NCBI GenBank assembly: GCA_008373205.1
Contig: RQOS01000060.1
Span: 1 to 64,000 of the forward strand
Length of the DNA: 64,000 nucleotides
DNA from: SAR202 cluster bacterium
GTDB taxonomy: Bacteria > Chloroflexota > Dehalococcoidia > Lucifugimonadales > Lucifugimonadaceae
Reading direction: 5' to 3'
Below, one piece after another: positions 34,419 to 42,400 of the stretch; positions within the stretch are counted from its first letter, which is position 1, and every line of letters starts with the position of its first letter. Below the pieces are notes generated by a model. The model worked only from the letters and a program-made list of their open reading frames with translations, ran no database searches and was not told where the DNA came from. The translations under genes and the position numbers were made by a program.

Positions 34419-35228
34419 ATGTATAAGGAATTTTTTTGCAATACAAATGATGTAGCGATAAACTTAGCTTCAAGAGAAAAAGCTACGAACAAAATTAATG
34501 TTTTTTTTGTTCACGGATTTTTAGAAAGATGGCAGTCTTGGCAAAAAATAATGGATAATCTGCCAAAAAATTATAACGTTTTTTCAGCAGATCTTAGAGG
34601 ATTTGGTAGATCAGGAAATACAATAATTAGTCATAAAAGATCTACATGGGCTAAAGACATTTCAGATATCATATCTAAGCTTAAATTAGAAAATGTGTAT
34701 CTAGTTGGACACTCTCTTGGTGGCCCAATAGTATCATCCGTTTCATCAAAAAATAATAAGCAGATTTCTGGTGTAATACTAGAAGATCCATTCCTGGGTA
34801 CACAACCTGTAGATAAAACAGGAAGAGCAAGCAGGGGCAAAATTGTTGCAGAAATAATAGATAGCTCTAAAAGCTTAGATGAAGCTATTAAAAAACTAAA
34901 AAAATTACGACCAGATTGGAGAGAAGATATTCCAGTTGAAATAGCCACTGCAAGAATGTTCACAGATAAGTTTTTACTTCAAGTACCTAGAAAATTTAAG
35001 GATGATTTCTCAATAGAAGAAATTTATAAAAATGTAAAAACTAGAACTGTTTTAAACCATTCAAATCCAGAGTTTGGAGGAATAAATTCTGAAGAAAGCC
35101 TAAATTATCTCAAAAACCTAAATCCTTCAATTCAAATAAATAAATGGGATAACTCAGGTCATAATATTCATAGAGATTTTCCATCTGAATTTTCTGAATC
35201 AATTATTGAATTTATAGAAAATAAATGA
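34419..35228 (+). CDS. Alpha/beta hydrolase, first of tandem pair
   Basis: A 269-residue alpha/beta-hydrolase-fold protein with the oxyanion strand VFFVHGFLERWQSW near residue 33, the nucleophile elbow VGHSLGGP (Ser near 99), a cap region rich in charged residues, and the final His in NSGHNIHRDFP near residue 255. It could be an esterase, lactonase or C-C hydrolase; the substrate is not evident. It overlaps the next hydrolase gene by four bases (ATGA), and both lie divergent from the enolase-superfamily/DehI unit. Confidence 0.8.
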   Translation: MYKEFFCNTNDVAINLASREKATNKINVFFVHGFLERWQSWQKIMDNLPKNYNVFSADLRGFGRSGNTIISHKRSTWAKDISDIISKLKLENVYLVGHSLGGPIVSSVSSKNNKQISGVILEDPFLGTQPVDKTGRASRGKIVAEIIDSSKSLDEAIKKLKKLRPDWREDIPVEIATARMFTDKFLLQVPRKFKDDFSIEEIYKNVKTRTVLNHSNPEFGGINSEESLNYLKNLNPSIQINKWDNSGHNIHRDFPSEFSESIIEFIENK

Positions 35229-36031
35229 AAAATTATTTTATTACTGAAGATAAAAATATCTATTATAGAAAATTTGGAGAAGGTCCTCCAGCAATTCTTC
35301 TTCACGGTATATCAAACTCATCAAAGACATGGGAAGGATTTTCAAAAAAACTATCAAAAATACGTACTGTTTATCTAATTGACCTTAGAGGACATGGAAA
35401 ATCTGACCATTTTGAAAGCTATAGGTGGATAGATTTTAGTAATGATATTGTAAATTTTATTGAACAAAATATAAATAATAAAGTAGAAATAATCGGTCAT
35501 TCCTTAGGGGCTTGCATTGGAGCTCAAGTAGGACAAATGCTTAAGAGCAATATAAAAAGTTTGATATTAGAAGACCCTCCTTTCTTTCATCATCAAAGAT
35601 ATGGTGTAGAAGGAATAAGTCAGAGATTTAAGTACAATCTTTCTTTATCAAAACAGTTTAATTCAAAAGAAAAAATTTTGGAAAAACTAATGGGAAACTC
35701 AAAATTATCAAAAGTTAAAAATTTAGAACTTATCTCAGAAAATCTAGCGAACTTAGATCATAAAGTGCTAGAAGAAACTATTAGTGGAATTGCTTTGGAA
35801 TCTTTTGATGCTATAAAAATTATTTCAGAAATTTCTACTATTAGAACTTTATTAATGGTTGGAGATGAAAAGAAGACTGGAGGAGTATTAATAGAATCTG
35901 AGATAAAAAAAATAGAAAATATCATGCAAAATTTAGAAATAATTAAATTTGAAAACATAGGCCATAATATTCACGATGAAATACCAGAAGAATTTGAAAA
36001 TAGAGTTATTAGTTTCTTAAATAATGGGTAA
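35225..36031 (+). CDS. Alpha/beta hydrolase, second of tandem pair
   Basis: A 268-residue alpha/beta hydrolase with AILLHGISNSSKTWEG, LRGHGKSDHFESY, the nucleophile elbow IGHSLGACIGAQ (Ser near 96), an LILEDPPFF segment and the final His in IGHNIHDEIPEEF. It shares the GHNIH ending with its upstream neighbour, which suggests an old tandem duplication. Start and stop overlap neighbours on both sides (four bases upstream, fifteen with the convergent pgpA). Confidence 0.8.
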   Translation: MKNYFITEDKNIYYRKFGEGPPAILLHGISNSSKTWEGFSKKLSKIRTVYLIDLRGHGKSDHFESYRWIDFSNDIVNFIEQNINNKVEIIGHSLGACIGAQVGQMLKSNIKSLILEDPPFFHHQRYGVEGISQRFKYNLSLSKQFNSKEKILEKLMGNSKLSKVKNLELISENLANLDHKVLEETISGIALESFDAIKIISEISTIRTLLMVGDEKKTGGVLIESEIKKIENIMQNLEIIKFENIGHNIHDEIPEEFENRVISFLNNG

Positions 36032-36526
36032 ATCAATAAAATTTTGAATTATAAAAACAAAAATAAATGTGAAAATACCAGCAACCACATCATCTCCTAG
36101 AACGCCATAGGATCCTGGAAGATCCTCAATTTTATTTATTGGGTAAGGTTTGAAAATATCAAAAAATCTAAATATAAAAAAACCAAGAACTAATGCGAAT
36201 AAATTAAATTCTAAAAAGACCAAAGGTATATACATACCAACCCATTCATCGATAACTACATGATGAGGATCTGGGTCTTTTTCTGAGATAGACCTATTTA
36301 TAGTAAATATGCTTAAAGGAACATGAAGAAATAACAATAATACATTTAGAATAAAGAATAAATTTTCAGCTATATTTAAGAAATCAACTAAAAATAATCT
36401 AAATAGAATAAAATACACTAAACACAACAAAGCAGCCCAACTTCCTCCTCCTCTCAATGGGAAATATCCTACATAAAATACTGAGGATATTATTTTAGAA
36501 AAGGAATTAGTTTTTGAAGGTTGCAT
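36017..36526 (-). CDS. pgpA: Phosphatidylglycerophosphatase A-like membrane protein
   Basis: PgpA dephosphorylates phosphatidylglycerophosphate to phosphatidylglycerol. The 169-residue protein has YFPLRGGGSWAALLC near the start, the catalytic-type VVIDEWVGMYIPLVF near residue 83, FRFFDIFKPYPINKIEDLPGSYGVLGDDVVAG and four hydrophobic helices. I chose the ATG at 36526; an in-frame TTG at 36553 would overlap the upstream gene and add nine residues. It is the last gene of the run behind the cysteine leader. It overlaps the convergent hydrolase gene by 15 bases. Confidence 0.85.
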   Translation of the reverse strand: MQPSKTNSFSKIISSVFYVGYFPLRGGGSWAALLCLVYFILFRLFLVDFLNIAENLFFILNVLLLFLHVPLSIFTINRSISEKDPDPHHVVIDEWVGMYIPLVFLEFNLFALVLGFFIFRFFDIFKPYPINKIEDLPGSYGVLGDDVVAGIFTFIFVFIIQNFIDLPII

Positions 36527-36531
36527 ATCGT

Positions 36532-37308
36532 TTATAAATGATTTTTTATCCAATAAAGAGAATCATGTGTATTATGTAGAGGTGAGTACTCACAGCCAAC
36601 CCAACCACTATAGTTTATAGTATCTAACAAATTAAAAATATGAGTATAGTTTATTTCTCCGGTACCAGGTTCATTTCTTCCTGGATTGTCAGCAATTTGT
36701 ATATGACCTATCTTATCCTTTAATTCAATAATCGTTCTAGATAAATCACCCTCCATAATTTGCATATGATATACGTCATAAAGAAGATAAGCATTATCGT
36801 GGTTAATTTTTTCTATTAAATCTATTCCTTGCTTGGATGTATTAATAAAAAAACCTGGTTGATCTACTGTATTTATAGGTTCAATTAGAGCTTTAATATT
36901 TTTTTCTAATAATTTTTCAGATGCTATTCTTTGATTTTCAACCAAAGTATTATATATTTCTTCATCATCAAAATTTTCTGGCTTTGTCCCTATTCCAGTA
37001 TTTATACCTATGCAACCAAGCTGTGAAGCATAATTTATTCCTAATTCTAACCTTTCCAAAAATAGATCTTTTCTATCAGGTCTGAGTGCTATATTTGCTA
37101 AATTTGAATCTGGATCTTGCACGGGTAAATTTATTATTACATGTTTCAATTGATATAAATCTAATTTTTCTCTGATTTGGTCAATCTCTAAGGAATAAGG
37201 AGCCTGTAATTCTACACCCTTAAAGCCTGATTTTGAAGCTTGTTCATATCTATCTATAAGATCATATTCGTTATACATAAACTGTAAATTTGCTTCAAAT
37301 TTAGGCAC
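36532..37308 (-). CDS. Hydroxypyruvate isomerase-like TIM-barrel protein, second of tandem pair
   Basis: A 258-residue sugar-isomerase-like (AP endonuclease 2/Hyi family) barrel. It contains PKFEANLQFMYNEYDL, GFKGVELQAPY, IGINTGIG, LIEPINTVDQPGFFI with a metal-binding Glu, YDVYHMQIMEGDL, and GHIQIADNPGRNEPGTGEINY. Hyi enzymes interconvert hydroxypyruvate and tartronate semialdehyde, but relatives act on other keto-sugars. The likely start is GTG at 37308, five bases after GGAGG; it overlaps the end of the first copy by eight bases. It is closely similar to the upstream gene throughout. Confidence 0.8.
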   Translation of the reverse strand: MPKFEANLQFMYNEYDLIDRYEQASKSGFKGVELQAPYSLEIDQIREKLDLYQLKHVIINLPVQDPDSNLANIALRPDRKDLFLERLELGINYASQLGCIGINTGIGTKPENFDDEEIYNTLVENQRIASEKLLEKNIKALIEPINTVDQPGFFINTSKQGIDLIEKINHDNAYLLYDVYHMQIMEGDLSRTIIELKDKIGHIQIADNPGRNEPGTGEINYTHIFNLLDTINYSGWVGCEYSPLHNTHDSLYWIKNHL

Positions 37309-38086
37309 TTTTGCCTCCAATATTATGAATCCATGATAAACCCTTAACTGTATCTCCTAGAGGAGCATATTCACATCCTATCCATCCATTATAGTTTTTT
37401 GCCAAATGTTTAAAAACATTCTCATAATTTATCTCTCCAGAACCTGGTTCATTTCTCCCAGGATTGTCTGCAATTTGAATATGTCCTATTTTATCTTTAT
37501 TATTATCAAAAGTTCTAATGATGTCACCTTCCATAATTTGCATATGATAAATATCATATTGAACCTTAACTGAATCTAAATTAATTTCATCAATAATCTT
37601 TCTAGAATGCTCAGTATTAGAAACAAAATAGTTGGGAGCATCTATAGTATTTAGAGCTTCAACCAAAATCATGATATTAGTATTTTTTAGTACATCAGAG
37701 GCATAATTTAAGTTTTCAATTAATGTGTCATGTAACTGAGATTTTTTAAATTTACCATTATCGATTCCAACTAAAACTGTAAGCCTTTCACAGTTTAAAT
37801 GATTAGCATATTCTAAAGCCTTATGTACACCTTCTTGAAATTCTGATTTTCTATCAGGGAAAATTGCAATTCCTCGATCTCCTGAAGCAAAATCTCCAGC
37901 AGGAAAATCAAATAAAATTTGCTTTAGACTATTTTTTTCCAACTCTGATTTAATATCATCTTTATCAAAGTCATAAGGGAAAAGATATTCAACGCCTTCA
38001 AATCCATTTTCTTTTGCAAGAGTGAATTTTTTTAGAAATTCTACTTCATTAAATAACATAGATAAGTTTGCTGCATATTTATTCAT
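37301..38086 (-). CDS. Hydroxypyruvate isomerase-like TIM-barrel protein, first of tandem pair
   Basis: A 261-residue homologue of the next gene: NKYAANLSMLFNEVEF, GFEGVEYLFPYDF, LTVLVGIDNGK, LVEALNTIDAPNYFV, YDIYHMQIMEGDI and GHIQIADNPGRNEPGSGEINY. All metal-binding positions of the family seem present in both copies, so both may be active. The start has AGGAG eight bases upstream. It follows the amidase gene by 10 bases. Having two adjacent paralogues suggests either two related substrates or a heteromeric enzyme. Confidence 0.82.
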   Translation of the reverse strand: MNKYAANLSMLFNEVEFLKKFTLAKENGFEGVEYLFPYDFDKDDIKSELEKNSLKQILFDFPAGDFASGDRGIAIFPDRKSEFQEGVHKALEYANHLNCERLTVLVGIDNGKFKKSQLHDTLIENLNYASDVLKNTNIMILVEALNTIDAPNYFVSNTEHSRKIIDEINLDSVKVQYDIYHMQIMEGDIIRTFDNNKDKIGHIQIADNPGRNEPGSGEINYENVFKHLAKNYNGWIGCEYAPLGDTVKGLSWIHNIGGKSA

Positions 38087-38096
38087 AAAATACTCC

Positions 38097-39545
38097 TTAG
38101 GATATTAATTTTGGTTTTGTTTTATAATAATTTGTTTCTGATTCAAAAACTTTTGCTAATTCTAAAATTTTTAATTCATTAAGTTTTTTACTTACTATTT
38201 GTATTCCTATAGGTAATCCATCTTTACTAAATCCTGATGGAATACTTATACTAGGACAACCTGTTACAGTAATTGCATAACATAGAGCCATCCAATCAAT
38301 ATATGTATTTAGTTCTGTTCCATCTATATTTTTTATATATTCTTGATCTATATCAAAAGGAAGAACGCTGGTTGTTGGTAAAACAAGAAAGTCATATTGA
38401 TTAAAAAATTGTGAAATGTTTTGATCAATAATTGATCTTTGGGATTCTGCTTCAGATATCTCTAATGATGAAAGGTTCAAACCTTTCTCAACATTCCAAA
38501 TTATTGTTTCTTTCATTTGGTGTTTATTATTTCTTATATGATCCTTGTGCTCATCTGCAAAAATATAAGCTCTTAAGACTTGAAATGCATTATCAACATT
38601 CGGTAAGGAAGGATATGCTTCTTCTAATTTGAAACCCAGATTTGAAAAAATGTTTATAGAATTTTCAAAAGATTCTCTGATTTCTTTTGATACTGGATAT
38701 TGACCTAAATCAGGGCTAAAAGCTATTTTTTGATCAATGTTTTTAATATTTTTTATCTCAGAAAATATTTTTGGGTCTTCATTTATACTATTACCAATTC
38801 TATTATCGTAACCTGCCATTATTGACAAAAAAAGAGATAGGTCATCTACATTTCTTGCCATTGGTCCGTTAACACTCAGGGTATTATACGGTTTAGAATT
38901 TGGAAGATTAGGAACTCTACCTATAGAGGTTCTGAATCCTACAACATTATTCCATGCTGCAGGATTTCTTAAAGAGCCTCCCATATCAGATCCTTGAGCT
39001 ATAGTAATCATTCTAGCTGCAAGGGCAGCTCCGGCTCCCCCACTAGATCCTCCTGCAGTTTTACCTAAATTATATGGATTTACAGTTGTTTCAAAAACTT
39101 CATTAAATGTATGAGAACCTGCTCCAAATTCAGGCGTATTAGTTTTTCCTAATATAATAGCACCTGAAGATTTTATTTTTTTTACAACTAAATCATCTTC
39201 ATCAGGTATAAAGTTAGAATATATTGGGGATCCTTTAGTTGTCCTTATACCCTTAGTTAAATTGAGATCTTTTATGAATGTTGGAATTCCTGATAATGGT
39301 GATGAAAAATCAGAATCATTGTCTATTTTTTTTGCTTGTTCAATAGCCAAGTCAGGAGTAAAAGTACAAACTGCATTTATCAAGGGATTATAAGTTTCAA
39401 CCTGCTCAATATGGATATTTACTAATTCCTCAGATGTTATTTTTTTTGTTTCCAATAATTTTTTTATCTCAGAAATTTTCATTTCTAAAATACTTTGTTT
39501 TTCAGATTTAGAAAAATTATTCAAACTACCACCAAACTTTTCCAT
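38097..39545 (-). CDS. Amidase signature-family hydrolase
   Basis: A Ser-Ser-Lys amidase. Visible are LSGIPTFIKDL with the catalytic Lys near residue 80, the Gly/Ser-rich signature GKTAGGSSGGAGAALAARM, and QGSDMGGSLRNPAAWNNVVGFRTSIGRVP with the nucleophilic Ser. Relatives hydrolyse amides, ureas or the Gln in GatA. No gatB or gatC lies nearby, so this is more likely a catabolic amidase than GatA. The start is uncertain: ATG at 39545 overlaps cysM by 20 bases, while ATG at 39482 (MKISEIKKLL) matches the usual family start. It lies third in the run behind the cysteine leader. Confidence 0.87.
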   Translation of the reverse strand: MEKFGGSLNNFSKSEKQSILEMKISEIKKLLETKKITSEELVNIHIEQVETYNPLINAVCTFTPDLAIEQAKKIDNDSDFSSPLSGIPTFIKDLNLTKGIRTTKGSPIYSNFIPDEDDLVVKKIKSSGAIILGKTNTPEFGAGSHTFNEVFETTVNPYNLGKTAGGSSGGAGAALAARMITIAQGSDMGGSLRNPAAWNNVVGFRTSIGRVPNLPNSKPYNTLSVNGPMARNVDDLSLFLSIMAGYDNRIGNSINEDPKIFSEIKNIKNIDQKIAFSPDLGQYPVSKEIRESFENSINIFSNLGFKLEEAYPSLPNVDNAFQVLRAYIFADEHKDHIRNNKHQMKETIIWNVEKGLNLSSLEISEAESQRSIIDQNISQFFNQYDFLVLPTTSVLPFDIDQEYIKNIDGTELNTYIDWMALCYAITVTGCPSISIPSGFSKDGLPIGIQIVSKKLNELKILELAKVFESETNYYKTKPKLIS

Positions 39546-40485
39546 CAATTTCTTCTGATAATTCAGAAAATTCTTTTTCATAAATTCCGCTAGAAAGATA
39601 TTTCCATCCTCCATCAGCAAAAATAGTAACTATAACTGAATCTTTCAATCTTTTAGACATCTTTATACAGGTGGCTAATGTTGCTCCAGATGAAACACCG
39701 ACAAATAAACCATGAGTTTCCATCACTTTTTTTGTCCAGTAAAAAGACTCTTCTGCTTCTACCATAATCCTTCCATCAAGTTTATCTAGATCAAGTATTG
39801 GTGGTATATAGCCATGTTCTATTGAACGTAATCCTTGAACAACATCATCGGGATGAGGAGCAGTTGCTATGATTTTTATGGATTCATTAAATTCCTTTAC
39901 TCTTTTACCAACTCCCATTAATGTCCCCCCAGTTCCTAAACCAGCTACAAAATGAGTGATATTGGGCATTTGAGTAATTATTTCTTTTCCAGTCGTGTAG
40001 TAATGTGCTTTTATACTAGCTTGATTACCATACTGAAAAGGCATAAAATAATCGGGGTTTTCCGATGCAATTTTTTGAGCCAGTTTTATAGAACCATTTG
40101 TCCCATCTTTACCTTTGGAAAAAATGATTTCTGATCCAAAAGACTTTAGCAAAGATGTTCTTTCAGAACTAACAGAATCAGGCATAACAGCAATCATATT
40201 ATATCCTCTTATTTTAGATATCATTGCTAGTCCTATACCAGTGTTGCCTGATGTAGGCTCTATTATAGTCTGACCTGGTTTTAGTTTATTATTTTTTTCT
40301 GCATCAAAAATCAAACATCTAGCAACCCTATCTTTTATGGAACCAGTAGGATTTTCACCTTCTAATTTTGCATAAATTTTCACAGAATCGTTTTCACTCA
40401 ATGAAGAAAGGTCAATCAAGCTAGTATTGCCAATGTTGTTTAATGTACCTGTATTAAATTTTTCAATGCTTAATTTTGTACTCAT
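39526..40485 (-). CDS. cysM: Cysteine synthase of CysM (O-phosphoserine / carrier-thiocarboxylate) type
   Basis: A PLP enzyme of 319 residues. The Lys is in NPTGSIKDRVA near residue 51, EPTSGNTGIGLAM follows, and the Gly loop is GLGTGGTLMG. The C-terminus (FADGGWKYLSSGIYEKEF ... GKVWW) and the segment VVQGLRSIEHGY resemble Mycobacterium tuberculosis CysM. There, an Arg in the aligned segment binds O-phosphoserine, and sulfur comes from the CysO thiocarboxylate instead of free sulfide. That Arg is present here. The adjacent moeB, which would activate a carrier protein, supports the same chemistry. It lies behind a leader peptide with three Cys codons. Confidence 0.85.
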   Translation of the reverse strand: MSTKLSIEKFNTGTLNNIGNTSLIDLSSLSENDSVKIYAKLEGENPTGSIKDRVARCLIFDAEKNNKLKPGQTIIEPTSGNTGIGLAMISKIRGYNMIAVMPDSVSSERTSLLKSFGSEIIFSKGKDGTNGSIKLAQKIASENPDYFMPFQYGNQASIKAHYYTTGKEIITQMPNITHFVAGLGTGGTLMGVGKRVKEFNESIKIIATAPHPDDVVQGLRSIEHGYIPPILDLDKLDGRIMVEAEESFYWTKKVMETHGLFVGVSSGATLATCIKMSKRLKDSVIVTIFADGGWKYLSSGIYEKEFSELSEEIDGKVWW

Positions 40486-40490
40486 TAAAC

Positions 40491-41303
40491 TTAACTTACT
40501 GGAACACCACAGAAAATTTCATAATCAATTAATTCTTTAACTTCTGGGTTTTCTCCGCATAATTTACAATTTGGATTTTTTCTTATTTTAATTTCTCTAA
40601 ATTCCATACTTAAGGCCTCTATTAGCAACATTCTTCCTGAAAGGGATTCCCCTACTCCCAAAATAATCTTTATAGTTTCTAGAGCTTGAATAGAACCCAC
40701 TAATCCAGGTAAAGCACCTATAACCCCAGCCTCAGCACAACTTGGAACTTCTCCAGGAGGTGGAGGATCAGGGAAAATACATCTGTAACAACCATTGCCT
40801 GGAATGTAAGTCGTTGCCTGACCGTCAAATATTAGAATTGCTCCATCAACAAGAGGCTTACTTAGTAAATATGCTGCATCATTAGCTAGATATCTTGTAG
40901 CAAAATTATCTGCCCCATTTATAACAATGTCGTATTGTTCCATAATTTCAAATGCATTTGAAGAATTAATTGGTTCTTCATGAATAGTTACATTAACGTC
41001 GGGGTTATGAGCTATCAACGTTTCCTTGGCAGATTCTACCTTTCTTTTTCCAACATCCGCATCTGTATGCAATATTTGTCTTTGTAAATTCGAGGTATCT
41101 ACAACGTCAAAATCAACAATTCCAATATTACCCACCCCAGCAAGAGCAAGATATAGAGCAACAGGCGATCCTAATCCTCCTGCACCAATAATCAGGACCT
41201 TTGAATCAATCAAAGCTCTTTGACCCTTACTCCCAACATTAGGCATTATAAGATGCCTACTGTATCTTTCGACTTGAGAGGGATTTAATTGTGTGATCGC
41301 CAT
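40491..41303 (-). CDS. moeB: ThiF/MoeB-family sulfur-carrier adenylyltransferase
   Basis: This E1-like enzyme adenylates the C-terminal Gly-Gly of ubiquitin-like sulfur carriers. The 270-residue protein has RYSRHLIMPNVGSKGQ, the nucleotide site VLIIGAGGLGSPVALYLALAG near residue 36, VVDTSNLQRQ, and two CxxC zinc pairs (CYRCIF and CKLCGE); the SCAEAGVIGALPG region carries the conserved Cys. No rhodanese domain is fused, unlike MoeZ of mycobacteria. The chosen ATG has TTGGAG upstream. As first gene of a moeB-cysM unit it probably activates a CysO-type carrier, and possibly also ThiS (4626-4829), which has no ThiF of its own nearby. Confidence 0.9.
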   Translation of the reverse strand: MAITQLNPSQVERYSRHLIMPNVGSKGQRALIDSKVLIIGAGGLGSPVALYLALAGVGNIGIVDFDVVDTSNLQRQILHTDADVGKRKVESAKETLIAHNPDVNVTIHEEPINSSNAFEIMEQYDIVINGADNFATRYLANDAAYLLSKPLVDGAILIFDGQATTYIPGNGCYRCIFPDPPPPGEVPSCAEAGVIGALPGLVGSIQALETIKIILGVGESLSGRMLLIEALSMEFREIKIRKNPNCKLCGENPEVKELIDYEIFCGVPVS

Positions 41304-41331
41304 AATTTTCTCCAATTATTTTTGTTTAAAT

Positions 41332-41358
41332 AAAAAAACCCCTATAAGTTGGGGTTTC
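41332..41358 (-). terminator. Attenuator terminator upstream of moeB
   Basis: On the minus strand AAACCCC / GGGGTTT (41357-41351 with 41342-41336) form a seven-pair stem around an eight-base loop, followed by a run of seven T. It lies between the leader-peptide stop and the moeB start, 29 bases before that start, so it can only act on transcripts heading into moeB. Confidence 0.85.
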
Positions 41359-41393
41359 GAACTATATTAAAATAAATTTTATTTAGAGTTCGA
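41357..41393 (-). promoter_or_regulatory. Candidate antiterminator-type hairpin of the cysteine leader
   Basis: On the minus strand TCGAACT (41393-41387, within the leader-peptide end) pairs perfectly with AGTTCGA (41363-41357), enclosing a 23-base AT-rich loop that can itself pair. The second arm touches the terminator's left arm, but shares only one or two bases with it. The two folds therefore compete weakly on paper, mainly by crowding. This part of the model is less certain than the peptide and terminator. Confidence 0.4.
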
Positions 41394-41442
41394 TTGATCT
41401 CCTGCAACAACATGTATTTACTTTTAAGTACATTATATTCAT
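41383..41442 (-). CDS. Cysteine-rich leader peptide of the moeB-cysM unit
   Basis: A 19-codon frame encodes MNIMYLKVNTCCCRRSIEL with three successive Cys codons (TGT TGT TGC). It ends 25 bases before a terminator stem that precedes moeB and cysM, genes for cysteine synthesis. A perfect TATAAT ends seven bases before the ATG, so the transcript probably begins at the ATG itself and is translated leaderless; no Shine-Dalgarno sequence is present. Polycysteine leader frames that attenuate sulfur genes are known in mycobacteria, and this looks like the same idea in an unrelated, AT-rich genome. The peptide probably has no function apart from ribosome stalling. Confidence 0.8.
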   Translation of the reverse strand: MNIMYLKVNTCCCRRSIEL

Positions 41443-41448
41443 GTTTAC

Positions 41449-41454
41449 ATTATA
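41449..41454 (-). promoter_or_regulatory. -10 box for the cysteine leader transcript
   Basis: A perfect TATAAT on the minus strand is followed by GTAAAC and then the leader ATG at 41442. The normal 6-7 base distance puts the first transcribed base at the A of that ATG. No convincing -35 hexamer is seen 15-19 bases upstream. Confidence 0.55.
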
Positions 41455-41557
41455 TAGATAAAAAGAAAAGAATTATATTGATTTTTCATGCAAAAAAAAT
41501 CATATATATGTATAAATGAATAATATAAGAAAATTGATAAAAATATAGGAGACTAAA

Positions 41558-42400
41558 ATGCCATCAGGACAAAGGCTAGAAAATAAAGTAGCTATAGTAA
41601 CAGGAGCAGGTACAAGGGGTGAAATAGCTGGAACTGGACAAGCAGCTTCCATATTGATGGCTAGAGAAGGAGCAAAAGTACTGCTTAGTGATATCGATAT
41701 TGATAGAGCAGAAGAAACATTAAATACCATTGAAAAAGAGGGAGGTACAGCAAAAATTTTTATAGGAGATGTTACATCAGAAAAAGATTGCGAAGCCATG
41801 GTAAATGAATCCGTAAAGCAATTTGGTAAATTAGATATTTTATTTAATAATGTTGGTGGCCCTGGAGGGGGTATGGTGACAGAAATAGAGGAAGAAGATT
41901 GGCATAGATCCATAGATCTAAATATGAAAAGTGCTGTAATGGGCTCTAAATATGCAATTCCAACAATGGAAAAGTCTGGAGGAGGATCAATAATTAATGT
42001 TTCTTCCATAGATGGAACACAGGCAGGTTCTACAAGGAATGTACCTTATTCAATTTCAAAAGCCGCAATTTCACATTTGTCGAGAATAATGGCTGTGCAT
42101 CATGGGAGACAAAACATTAGAGTTAATTGCGTAGCACCAGGCCATGTATACGGAGCATTTCCAAATAGATTTAAGAAAATGGAAGATGACTGGAGAGAAT
42201 TAAGAAAAAAGGCAGGACCTTTGGGAACCGAAGGAACTGCATGGGACGTTGGATGGGCTGTTGTATATCTTGCTAGTGATGAGGCAAAATGGGTGACTGG
42301 AGTAGTTTTGCCAGTAGATGCAGGGGTGCAAGCAGCGTCTCCTCTTTCAATGTTAGGGGATATTATAGGATCTGAAGAACCAAAAAGTAATTTGTATTAG
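41558..42400 (+). CDS. Short-chain dehydrogenase/reductase
   Basis: A 280-residue SDR oxidoreductase. The NAD(P)-binding loop is VAIVTGAGTRGEIAGTGQAAS near residue 14, longer than the standard TGxxxGxG. DIDIDRAEE follows the second strand, which suggests NAD preference. NNVGGPGGG replaces NNAG, the catalytic Ser is in INVSSIDG, and Tyr/Lys in YSISKAAISH near residue 165. The end (ASDEAKWVTGVVLPVDAGVQA) is standard. The substrate is unknown. The ribosome site is ATAGGAGAC. It is divergent from the cysteine leader and overlaps the convergent Rrf2 gene by four bases. Confidence 0.88.
   Translation: MPSGQRLENKVAIVTGAGTRGEIAGTGQAASILMAREGAKVLLSDIDIDRAEETLNTIEKEGGTAKIFIGDVTSEKDCEAMVNESVKQFGKLDILFNNVGGPGGGMVTEIEEEDWHRSIDLNMKSAVMGSKYAIPTMEKSGGGSIINVSSIDGTQAGSTRNVPYSISKAAISHLSRIMAVHHGRQNIRVNCVAPGHVYGAFPNRFKKMEDDWRELRKKAGPLGTEGTAWDVGWAVVYLASDEAKWVTGVVLPVDAGVQAASPLSMLGDIIGSEEPKSNLY

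Noticed and set aside
41500-42009. 169-codon minus-strand frame opposite the SDR gene
   Set aside because: It mirrors the codons of a well-supported SDR gene; the translation is low-complexity (Ser/Ile/Pro) with no family pattern.
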